Below the pieces are notes generated by a model. That model was given only the letters and a program-made list of their open reading frames with translations, made no database searches and was not told the DNA's origin. The position numbers were made by a program, and so were the translations under genes. From Noviherbaspirillum_A sp963522035 (lineage in GTDB: Bacteria > Pseudomonadota > Gammaproteobacteria > Burkholderiales > Burkholderiaceae_D), in assembly GCA_963522035.1 (NCBI GenBank), contig CAUQYP010000022.1, positions 1-33,918 of the forward strand: a DNA stretch of 33,918 bases, in the 5' to 3' direction. Every line of letters starts with the position of its first letter. Position 1 is the stretch's first letter. Positions 1 to 7,272 of this stretch are shown here, one piece after another.

Positions 1-142
1 CCTGGCGACGCGTCGCCGTCTAACGGGGATCCACGTCAAAAGCCACGTCAAAAGCCACGTCAAAAGCCACGTCAAAAGCCACGTCAAAAGCAAAAGCAAC
101 TGTCGCTGCGCGGGCAACGGCAAGGGCAACTGTCGCTGCGCG
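1..142. repeat. Left-end composite repeat with 12-bp tandem array
   Basis: A perfect 14-bp palindrome lies at 4-17 (GGCGACGCGTCGCC). Five perfect tandem copies of the 12-mer CCACGTCAAAAG run from 31 to 90, followed by CAAAAG. The 16-mer CAACTGTCGCTGCGCG occurs twice, at 97-112 and 127-142. The same building blocks, reverse-complemented, occur at the right end of the window (33792-33918): one 12-mer, one exact 16-mer and one diverged copy. The minus strand is open here and would read as an Ala-Phe-Asp-Val repeat, but it has no plausible start or product, so I treat it as non-coding. It is probably a dispersed repeat of the host genome. Confidence 0.85.
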
Positions 143-195
143 CAACATGCAATATCGCTTACAGGCCGGCTTGAACAAGTCAGCACGAAACTGCT

Positions 196-1500
196 CTACC
201 CGGCACCCTTCATCGATTGCGGCAGCCACAGCACCAGCTCCGGGAACGCATAGATCAAGGCGAGCGCCGCGACGATCAGGAAAAACATTGGCAGGGTCAC
301 CTTGGCAATCCACGGGATCTGCTTGTTCGTCATGCCCTGCAGCACGAACAGGTTGAAGCCCACCGGCGGCGTAATCTGCGCCATTTCCACCACCAGCACG
401 ATGAAGATGCCGAACCAGATCAGGTCGATGCCGGCCTTTTCCACCGTGGGCAAAATAACGCCCATGGTCAGCACCACCATCGAAATGCCGTCGAGGAAGC
501 AACCAAGCACGATGAAGAAGAACATCAGCACGATGATCAGCATCACGTTGGACAAGCCGAGCGAACCGATCCACTCGGCCAGGTGGCGCGGCAGCCCGAG
601 GTAGCCCATGGCCAGCGTCAGGAACTGCGCGCCGCTGAGGATGAGCGCGATCATGCAGAACAGGCGGGTTGCACCCATCAGGCTGTCGGTGAAAGTCTTG
701 CGGTTCAGCGAGCCCTGTGCGGCCGACAGGATCAGCGCGCCCAGCACGCCGACTGCCGCCGCCTCGGTCGGGGTTACCCATGGCGAATAGACCGCGCCCA
801 GCACCAGCACGATCAGCATGCCGACCTGCAGCAGGTGGCGCGAGCGGTATAGCTTTTCCTTCAGGCTCAGCTTTTCGGTGGCTGGCGGGATTGCGCCCGG
901 GTTGGCCAGCGCCCACACCACGATATAGCCGGAAAACAGCATCGCGAGCAGGATGCCGGGAATGATGCCGGCGATGAACAGCTGGGCAATCGACACGTTG
1001 GCCGACACGCCGTAGACGATCATGATGATGGACGGCGGGATCAGCAGGCCCAGTGTGCCGGCGCCGGCCAGCGTGCCGATGACCTTGTCTTCCGGGTAGC
1101 CGCGCCGCGCCAGCTCCGGGATCGTCATCTTGCCGATGGTGGCGCAGGTGGCGGCGGACGAGCCCGACACGGCGGCGAAGATCGCGCAGCCGATGACGTT
1201 GGTATGCAGCAGGCGGCCGGGCACGTTTTCAAGCCAGGGCGCAAGGCCCTTGAACATGTCTTCCGAGAGCCGGGTGCGAAACAGGATCTCGCCCATCCAG
1301 ACAAAGAGGGGCAGCGCGGTCAGGGTCCAGGAGGACGATGCGCCCCAGATGGTCACCGCCATCGCGTCGCCCGCCGGCCGCGCGGAAAACATCACCATGG
1401 AAATCCAGGCGACGCCGGACAGCGCAAGCCCGATCCAGACGCCGGAACCCAGTATGGCGAACAGCGTTGCGACGAGCAGCAGGGTAATCAGTACATCCAT
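196..1500 (-). CDS. TRAP transporter large permease (DctM family)
   Basis: This is the large membrane subunit of a tripartite ATP-independent periplasmic transporter, which uses an ion gradient to move a solute delivered by the periplasmic binding protein. The 434-residue product is hydrophobic throughout with about a dozen predicted membrane segments and has the usual family length. Family-typical stretches include the loop VSGSSAATCATIGKMTIPE near residues 113-132 and TLGLLIPPSIIMIVYG near residues 148-164. It is the last gene of a minus-strand operon, 30 bases after the small permease and downstream of the binding protein. The start at 1500 begins MDVLITLLL, a normal DctM opening. The substrate cannot be read from the permease itself; the divergent oxoprolinase gene suggests a cyclic amide. 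Confidence 0.95.
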   Translation of the reverse strand: MDVLITLLLVATLFAILGSGVWIGLALSGVAWISMVMFSARPAGDAMAVTIWGASSSWTLTALPLFVWMGEILFRTRLSEDMFKGLAPWLENVPGRLLHTNVIGCAIFAAVSGSSAATCATIGKMTIPELARRGYPEDKVIGTLAGAGTLGLLIPPSIIMIVYGVSANVSIAQLFIAGIIPGILLAMLFSGYIVVWALANPGAIPPATEKLSLKEKLYRSRHLLQVGMLIVLVLGAVYSPWVTPTEAAAVGVLGALILSAAQGSLNRKTFTDSLMGATRLFCMIALILSGAQFLTLAMGYLGLPRHLAEWIGSLGLSNVMLIIVLMFFFIVLGCFLDGISMVVLTMGVILPTVEKAGIDLIWFGIFIVLVVEMAQITPPVGFNLFVLQGMTNKQIPWIAKVTLPMFFLIVAALALIYAFPELVLWLPQSMKGAG

Positions 1501-1530
1501 GGCGAGCCGTTCCTGTTGACTGCAAGTGCG

Positions 1531-2040
1531 TCACTCATTGCGAAGCATCTCGCCTGAACTGTGCGTAATTCGTTTGCCGCGGATTTCAAGGATGAAATCG
1601 TCGAGCAGGGCGATGAAGAGCACGATGGCGCCGACCGCCATCGCGATCTGCGGTATCCACAAGGGCGTGGCATCGTTGCCGGTTGAAATGTCCTGGAAGT
1701 CCCAGGACTGGTAGGTCAGCTTGACTGCATAGAAGGCCAGCGCACCGGCCAGCAGGCCGGCTGCGAACAGCGACCAGATTTCCAGCGCACGCCTGACGCG
1801 CGGCGATGCCGCCTGCAGCAGCAGCGAGACGCGGATATGCTCGCCGCGCTTGAACGTGTGCGCCAGCGCCAGGAAGCCGCAGGCAGCCATCGCATAGCCG
1901 GCGTACATGTCGGTGCCGCGCCAACCGAACGCGAGCGCCCGGTCGACGATGCCGGCGACCACCATCAGCAGGGTCACCACCATGAAGAAAGCCGCTGCAT
2001 AGCCGGCTACGCTATACAGCCTGTCTAGAAAACCGCGCAT
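1531..2040 (-). CDS. TRAP transporter small permease (DctQ family)
   Basis: This is the small four-helix membrane subunit of the TRAP transporter, which pairs with DctM. The 169-residue product has hydrophobic segments near residues 12-32, 45-62, 88-106 and 131-150. The family motif RGTDMYAGYAM falls in the second quarter, followed by AHTFKRGEHIRVSLLL, a typical DctQ pattern (polar RGEHIRV between helices). It lies 45 bases after the binding-protein gene and 30 bases before the large permease, all on the minus strand. The family is divergent, so the assignment rests equally on topology, motif and context. Confidence 0.92.
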   Translation of the reverse strand: MRGFLDRLYSVAGYAAAFFMVVTLLMVVAGIVDRALAFGWRGTDMYAGYAMAACGFLALAHTFKRGEHIRVSLLLQAASPRVRRALEIWSLFAAGLLAGALAFYAVKLTYQSWDFQDISTGNDATPLWIPQIAMAVGAIVLFIALLDDFILEIRGKRITHSSGEMLRNE

Positions 2041-2085
2041 GGAAACCCGTCGCCTGGTAAGAGTGGAAGCCGAATGTGACCGCGG

Positions 2086-3057
2086 TTATTTCTTGTTGTA
2101 CGCGTCGATGACGGCCTGCCCGTCCGCGCCCGCCTTCTTCACCCAGTCGGCCTGCATGGTCTGGCCTACCTGCTTCAGGTCGGCCTGCAGTTTGGCCGAC
2201 GGCTTGTGGATCGTCATGCCCTTTTCCTTCAGCGCATTCAGGTACCACAGGTTCTTTTCTTCCGAGGTTTTCCAGCCGCGCGTCTCGGCCGCTTCAGCCG
2301 CCTTCAGTACGGCGGCCTGGCTAGGCTGGTCCAGTGCGTCGAAGGCTTTCTTGTTGACGATGATGGCGTTCTTGGGCAGCCAGGCCTGGGTGTCATAGAA
2401 ATTCTTGACCTGCTCGTACACCTTGGAGTCGTAGCCGGTGGAGCCGGAGGTCATGAAGGACTCGACGACGCCGGTGGCCAGCGCCTGCGACAGTTCGGAG
2501 GCCTGCACCGTGACCGGCTGCGCGCCGACCAGTTCGGCGATGCGGCTGGTGGACGGGCTGTAGGCGCGCCATTTCAGGCCCTTCATGTCGGCTGCGCTCT
2601 CGATCGGCTTCTTGGAGTAAATGCCCTGCGGCGGCCATGCCACCGCGTACAGCATCATCATGCCCTGCTTGGCAAGCAGGTCGTTCTGGGCTTTCTTCGA
2701 CGCCTTGTAGAGCCGCATCGACTCTTCGTAGGAAGTGGCCAGGAACGGGATGCCGTCGGTCCCGTACAGCGGGTTCTCGTTCTCGAAGTTCGCCAGCAGG
2801 ATCTCGCCGATCTGCGCCTGCCCGCCCTGGACCGCGCGCTTGATCTCGGGCGCCTTGAACAGCGACGCATTGGAATGGACGGTGATCTTGAGCTTGCCGC
2901 CGGTGGCCGTGTCGACATCGGTCGCGAACTGCTGCGCGTTCTCGGTGTGGAAGTTGTTGGCCGGGTAGGCGGTCGGCATGTCCCATTTCACTTGCGCCTG
3001 GGCAGCAGCGGCGAAGACGATCAGGGGAAGGGTGAAGGCGAACTTGGTCAAGCGCAT
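2086..3057 (-). CDS. TRAP transporter periplasmic substrate-binding protein (DctP family)
   Basis: This 323-residue protein captures the TRAP substrate in the periplasm and hands it to the DctQM permease. The open frame extends upstream to 3210, but the start at 3057 is preferred: it begins MRLTKFAFTLPLIVF, a signal peptide with a likely AQAQ cleavage region near residues 20-23. AAAGG sits a few bases upstream on the coding strand. The mature part opens with VKWDMPTAYPANNFHTE and contains GLKWRAYSPSTSRIAELV, the region where DctP proteins place the arginine that binds a substrate carboxylate. The gene is first in its operon and divergent from the oxoprolinase gene across 232 bases. The substrate is unknown; 5-oxoproline or a hydantoin-like amide is inferred from the neighbour. 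Confidence 0.94.
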   Translation of the reverse strand: MRLTKFAFTLPLIVFAAAAQAQVKWDMPTAYPANNFHTENAQQFATDVDTATGGKLKITVHSNASLFKAPEIKRAVQGGQAQIGEILLANFENENPLYGTDGIPFLATSYEESMRLYKASKKAQNDLLAKQGMMMLYAVAWPPQGIYSKKPIESAADMKGLKWRAYSPSTSRIAELVGAQPVTVQASELSQALATGVVESFMTSGSTGYDSKVYEQVKNFYDTQAWLPKNAIIVNKKAFDALDQPSQAAVLKAAEAAETRGWKTSEEKNLWYLNALKEKGMTIHKPSAKLQADLKQVGQTMQADWVKKAGADGQAVIDAYNKK

Positions 3058-3289
3058 GACGTGCCTTTCGAAGGAAGTCGAAGTGGAATGGAAGAGCAAG
3101 GAGGGAAGAGTAGCGTGTGGCGCTGGTTTTCTCAAGAGAAAGGCGACATCGGGCTGTCGAAGATCGGCAAAGGTGCCGGATTGGGTTTGCGCGGCTATGA
3201 TGGAGGACACTTTTTCCGATCACAGCACTTTTTGGGTGCAAAAGGCGACACGCCTTGCACCCTACGAAAACAACGAAAGGCAGGTTTCC
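3058..3289. promoter_or_regulatory. Divergent control region between TRAP operon and oxoprolinase, with REP-like hairpin
   Basis: These 232 bases separate two divergent start codons and must hold both promoters. An imperfect inverted repeat at 3234-3262 pairs GGGTGCA with GCACCC and AAGGCG with CGCCTT around a short loop, and is followed by TACG. It resembles a variant of the REPIN-like palindromes elsewhere in the window, which also end in ACCCTACG. It lies about 28 bases upstream of the oxoprolinase start. I could not assign clear -35/-10 boxes or an operator, and no regulator gene adjoins this unit. Confidence 0.5.
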
Positions 3290-6200
3290 ATGCAGCGCTG
3301 GCAATTCTGGGTAGACCGCGGCGGCACCTTCACCGACATCGTGGCGAAGCGGCCGGACGGCACGCTCGTCACCCACAAGCTGCTCTCCGACAGCCCGGAC
3401 CAGTACCGCGACGCGGCGGTCGCAGGCATCCGGCACCTGCTGGGCCTGAAGCCCGACGAACGCATACCGCTGGAGCTGGTCGAAGCGGTGAAGATGGGCA
3501 CCACGGTCGCCACCAATGCGCTGCTGGAACGCAAGGGCGAGCCGACCGTGCTGGCTACCACCAGGGGCTTTCGCGACGCGCTGCGCATCGCCTACCAGAA
3601 CCGGCCGCGGCTGTTCGACCGGCATATCGTGCTGCCCGAGCTGCTCTACGAACGCGTGATCGAGATCGACGAGCGCGTCGGCGCCCACGGCGACCTGGTG
3701 CAGGCGCTGGACGAGGACGCCGCCGAACGCGCGCTGCGCGAGGCCTGGGACAGCGGCTACCGGGCGCTGGCCATCGTCTTCATGCACGGCTACCGCTACA
3801 CCGACCATGAAGCCGCGGTCGAGCGCATCGCCCGCCGCATCGGCTTTACCCAGGTGTCGACATCGCATGCGACCAGCCCGATGCTGAAGCTGGTCTCGCG
3901 CGGCGACACCACCGTGGTCGACGCCTACCTTTCGCCCATCCTGCGCCGCTACGTCGACCAGGTGGCCGACGAGATGCCGGGCGTGAACCTGCAGTTCATG
4001 CAGTCCAACGGCGGCCTGACCGACGCCCACGCCTTCCACGGCAAGGACTCCATCCTGTCGGGTCCTGCCGGCGGCATCGTCGGCATGGCGCGCACCAGTG
4101 AACTTGCCGGCTTCGACAAGGTGATCGGCTTCGACATGGGCGGCACGTCGACCGACGTGTCCCATTACTCGGGCGAGTTCGAGCGGGTGTTCGAGACCCA
4201 GGTCGCCGGCGTGCGCATGCGCGCCCCGATGATGAGCATCCACACGGTGGCTGCCGGCGGCGGCTCGGTGCTGCACTTCGACGGCGCACGGTACCGGGTT
4301 GGTCCCGACAGCGCCGGCGCCAACCCGGGCCCGGCCAGCTACCGGCGCGGCGGGCCGCTGGCGATTACCGACTGCAACGTGCTGCTCGGGAAGATACAGC
4401 CGTCCTATTTTCCCAAGGTGTTCGGCCCGCATGCGGACCAGCACCTCGACCGCCAGCCGGCGCTGGACGGCCTGCGCCGGATGGCCGCCGACATTGGCCG
4501 GGCGACCGGCAGGACGCCGCTGCCGGAGGAAGTCGCGGAAGGCTTCATCGACATCGCGGTGGGCAATATGGCCAATGCGATCAAGCAGATCTCGGTGCAG
4601 CGCGGCCATGACGTGATGGACTACGTGTTGGCTACCTTCGGCGGCGCCGGCGGCCAGCATGCCTGCCTGGTGGCGGACGCGCTGGGCATGACCCGCGTGT
4701 TCTGCCATCCGCTGGGCGGCGTGCTTTCCGCCTATGGCATGGGGCTGGCCGACCAGACCACGATGCGCGAAGCGGCGGTCGAACTGCGGCTGGACGCGCA
4801 GGCGATGACGGTCGTGGAGGACAGGCTGGCGCAGCTGGCCGATGCGGCGCGAGAGGAACTGATCCGGCAGCGGGTGCCGGCGGAACGCATCGTCGACATC
4901 CGGCGCGTCCACCTGCGTTATGAAGGCACCGACTCGGCCCTGGTCGTGCCGGCCGGCGAGATGCAGGCGATGCAGGCGGCGTTCGAGGCGGCCTACCGCA
5001 AGCGCTATTCCTTCCTGATGGAGGGCAAGCCGCTGATCGTCGAAGCGGTGTCGGTCGAGGCCATCGGTCCGTCGGACGCGCCGCAGGAGACCGCGCCGTT
5101 GCGGCCGGAGCGTGGCGGCCCGCTACAGCCGGCCGAGAGCGTGCGCTTCTACTCGCACCGCGCATGGCATGAAGCCGGCCTGTACAGGCGCGAGGACACG
5201 CGGCCCGGCGACATCATCCGCGGCCCTGCCATCGTGGCTGAAGCCAACGCGACCACCGTGGTCGAACCCGGCTGGCAGGCGGAGGTCACGGCGCTCGACC
5301 ACCTGGTGCTCACCCGCGTGGAAGCGCGCCCCGAGCGCCGCGCCATGGGCACCAGCGCCGACCCGGTCATGCTGGAGATATTCAACAACCTGTTCATGTC
5401 GATTGCCGAACAGATGGGCCTGCGCCTGCAGAACACCGCCTACTCGGTCAACATCAAGGAACGGCTCGACTTCAGCTGCGCGATCTTCGACGCGCAGGGC
5501 CAGCTGATCGCCAACGCGCCGCACATGCCGGTGCATCTCGGCTCGATGGGCGAGAGCATCAAGACCGTGATCGCCGCCAACGCCGGCAAGATGCGCCCGG
5601 GCGACGTCTTCATGCTCAACGACCCGTACAACGGCGGCACCCACCTGCCCGACGTCACCGTCATCACCCCGGTGTTCGACGAGGCCCGCGCGAACATTTT
5701 GTTCTACGTCGGCTCGCGCGGCCACCATGCCGACATCGGCGGCACCACGCCCGGCTCGATGCCGCCCGACTCCACGGTGGTGGAGGAAGAAGGCGTGCTG
5801 ATCAATAACTTCAAGCTGGTGGAAGAAGGCCGGCTGCGCGAGGCGGAAACGCGTGCATTGCTGGCCGGTGCGCGCTACCCGGCGCGCAACCCGGACCAGA
5901 ACCTGGGCGACCTGCGGGCACAGGTGGCGGCCAACCAGAAGGGCGTGGAAGAACTGGGCAAGATGGTCGCGCACTTCGGCCTCGACGTGGTCCAGGCGTA
6001 TATGGGCCATGTGCAGGACAATGCCGAGGAAGCGGTGCGCCGCGTGATCACCGCACTGAAGGACGGCAGTTATGCATACCACCTGGACAATGGTGCGGTC
6101 ATCAATGTGGCGATCCGTCTCAACAAGGCCCAGCGCAGCGCCGACATCGACTTCACCGGCACCTCGCCGCAACTGGTCAACAACTTCAATGCGCCGTCCG

Positions 6201-6943
6201 CGGTCTGCATGGCGGCGGTGCTGTACGTGTTCCGCACCCTGGTCGACGACGAGATTCCGCTCAATGCCGGCTGCCTGAAACCGCTGAACGTCATCATCCC
6301 GGAAGGCTCGATGCTCAAGCCGCGCTACCCGGCGTCGGTGGTGTCGGGCAATGTCGAGACGTCCACCTGCATCACCAATGCACTGTACGGCGCGCTGGGC
6401 ATCATGGCGGCGGCGCAGGGCACGATGAACAATTTTACGTTCGGCAACGAGCGCTACCAGTACTACGAGACCATCTCGGGCGGTTCCGGCGCCGGCGAGG
6501 GCTTCGACGGCACCGACGTGGTCCAGACCAATATGACCAACTCGCGGCTGACGGACCCGGAAATCCTCGAATTCCGTTTTCCGGTGCGGCTGGACAGCTA
6601 CGAGATTCGTCCCGGCACCGGCGGCAAGGGCCGCTGGCATGGCGGAAACGGCGGCATACGCAAGGTCCGTTTCCTGGAGCCGATGACGGCGTCCATCCTG
6701 TCGAACAACCGCATCCATGCGCCGTTCGGCATGGCCGGCGGCGAACCGGGCGCCAGGGGCGTGAACCGGGTCGAGCGCGCCGACGGAAGTTCGGACATGC
6801 TTCTGCATGTCGACAAGACGCAGATGAATGCGGGCGACGTGTTCGTGATCGAGACGCCGGGCGGGGGAGGTTATGGCAATGCCGGAGACGACGCCGTCGA
6901 TCAGGCTGGATCCGTTCTCCAGGCCGGCAGCCAGCGTTCTTGA
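3290..6943 (+). CDS. Fused hydantoinase A/B protein, 5-oxoprolinase (ATP-hydrolysing) type
   Basis: This 1217-residue protein is predicted to hydrolyse a cyclic amide such as 5-oxoproline (to glutamate, with ATP) in the cytoplasm. The N-terminal hydantoinase-A part (about residues 1-680) has the actin-like phosphate loops WVDRGGTFTDIVA (residues 7-19) and GFDMGGTSTDVS (near 279-290), plus MGTTVATNALLERKG and SGPAGGIVG. The hydantoinase-B part (about 690-1200) begins PVMLEIFNNLFMSIAEQMG and has RLDFSCAIFD, HMPVHLGSM and GDVFMLNDPYNGGTHLPD. The frame is open from 2978, but the start at 3290 is chosen because homology begins there (MQRWQFWVDRGG) and AGG lies just upstream. The single-chain length matches eukaryote-type 5-oxoprolinases rather than split HyuA/HyuB. 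It is divergent from a TRAP importer that may supply the substrate. N-methylhydantoinase or acetophenone-carboxylase-like activity is an alternative. Confidence 0.9.
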   Translation: MQRWQFWVDRGGTFTDIVAKRPDGTLVTHKLLSDSPDQYRDAAVAGIRHLLGLKPDERIPLELVEAVKMGTTVATNALLERKGEPTVLATTRGFRDALRIAYQNRPRLFDRHIVLPELLYERVIEIDERVGAHGDLVQALDEDAAERALREAWDSGYRALAIVFMHGYRYTDHEAAVERIARRIGFTQVSTSHATSPMLKLVSRGDTTVVDAYLSPILRRYVDQVADEMPGVNLQFMQSNGGLTDAHAFHGKDSILSGPAGGIVGMARTSELAGFDKVIGFDMGGTSTDVSHYSGEFERVFETQVAGVRMRAPMMSIHTVAAGGGSVLHFDGARYRVGPDSAGANPGPASYRRGGPLAITDCNVLLGKIQPSYFPKVFGPHADQHLDRQPALDGLRRMAADIGRATGRTPLPEEVAEGFIDIAVGNMANAIKQISVQRGHDVMDYVLATFGGAGGQHACLVADALGMTRVFCHPLGGVLSAYGMGLADQTTMREAAVELRLDAQAMTVVEDRLAQLADAAREELIRQRVPAERIVDIRRVHLRYEGTDSALVVPAGEMQAMQAAFEAAYRKRYSFLMEGKPLIVEAVSVEAIGPSDAPQETAPLRPERGGPLQPAESVRFYSHRAWHEAGLYRREDTRPGDIIRGPAIVAEANATTVVEPGWQAEVTALDHLVLTRVEARPERRAMGTSADPVMLEIFNNLFMSIAEQMGLRLQNTAYSVNIKERLDFSCAIFDAQGQLIANAPHMPVHLGSMGESIKTVIAANAGKMRPGDVFMLNDPYNGGTHLPDVTVITPVFDEARANILFYVGSRGHHADIGGTTPGSMPPDSTVVEEEGVLINNFKLVEEGRLREAETRALLAGARYPARNPDQNLGDLRAQVAANQKGVEELGKMVAHFGLDVVQAYMGHVQDNAEEAVRRVITALKDGSYAYHLDNGAVINVAIRLNKAQRSADIDFTGTSPQLVNNFNAPSAVCMAAVLYVFRTLVDDEIPLNAGCLKPLNVIIPEGSMLKPRYPASVVSGNVETSTCITNALYGALGIMAAAQGTMNNFTFGNERYQYYETISGGSGAGEGFDGTDVVQTNMTNSRLTDPEILEFRFPVRLDSYEIRPGTGGKGRWHGGNGGIRKVRFLEPMTASILSNNRIHAPFGMAGGEPGARGVNRVERADGSSDMLLHVDKTQMNAGDVFVIETPGGGGYGNAGDDAVDQAGSVLQAGSQRS

Positions 6944-7272
6944 GGATGGCAGGCACCGGTTGAATTATTGGCTGGCGCCTGAGCCGCCGATCGTTAAACC
7001 GGTGCTGCGCGACCGGCGGAGCCGGCTTGTCACAGGCAGGCTTTGCTGGCTGGGTGTTGCCTGAACATCGATCCGCTACCTTATTTTTTCACTTGGCGCC
7101 ATGCTGGTTCTCCGCTCCCGCGCCACGCCGATTTGCGGCAACAGGCACACTTCCCCCTGCCGCGCAGGGAACCAAAAGCTTTTCGCTGAGACCCACTGCC
7201 CTGCGTTTTTACAACGCACTGAAGAGCAGCAACATTCTGTCTTCATGTTCGAATTTCTAATCGGGCTATCCC
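6944..7272. other. Intergenic region after oxoprolinase and before ankyrin gene
   Basis: This 329-base stretch shows no convincing gene. An 8-bp perfect inverted repeat (CACCGGTT at 6954-6961, AACCGGTG at 6997-7004) encloses smaller GC-rich palindromes just after the oxoprolinase stop and may act in transcription termination, although no T-run follows. The rest must contain the ankyrin gene promoter; sequences resembling type III secretion promoter boxes near 7168-7205 do not fit the consensus (see rejected items). The ankyrin start has no strong ribosome binding site. Confidence 0.4.

Noticed and set aside
31..90. CRISPR array from the regular 12-bp repeats
   Set aside because: The repeats are contiguous, with no spacers, and too short; there are no cas genes.
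20..916. Long minus-strand frame with an Ala-Phe-Asp-Val repeat tail
   Set aside because: It overlaps the TRAP large permease gene in another frame, has no family match, and the repeat is just the translated 12-bp array.
2393..4912. 839-codon minus-strand open frame across the oxoprolinase gene
   Set aside because: It is antisense to two well-supported genes and looks like a GC-rich codon-position shadow without motifs.
7168..7196. Type III secretion hrp box (GGAACC then CCAC) before the ankyrin gene
   Set aside because: The two parts are separated by 19 bases; the known box needs 15-16. The third part of the consensus is also absent.
7182..7205. PIP/hrpII box (TTCG-N16-TTCG) before the ankyrin gene
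   Set aside because: The second half reads TGCG instead of TTCG, and one such near match is expected by chance in this length.
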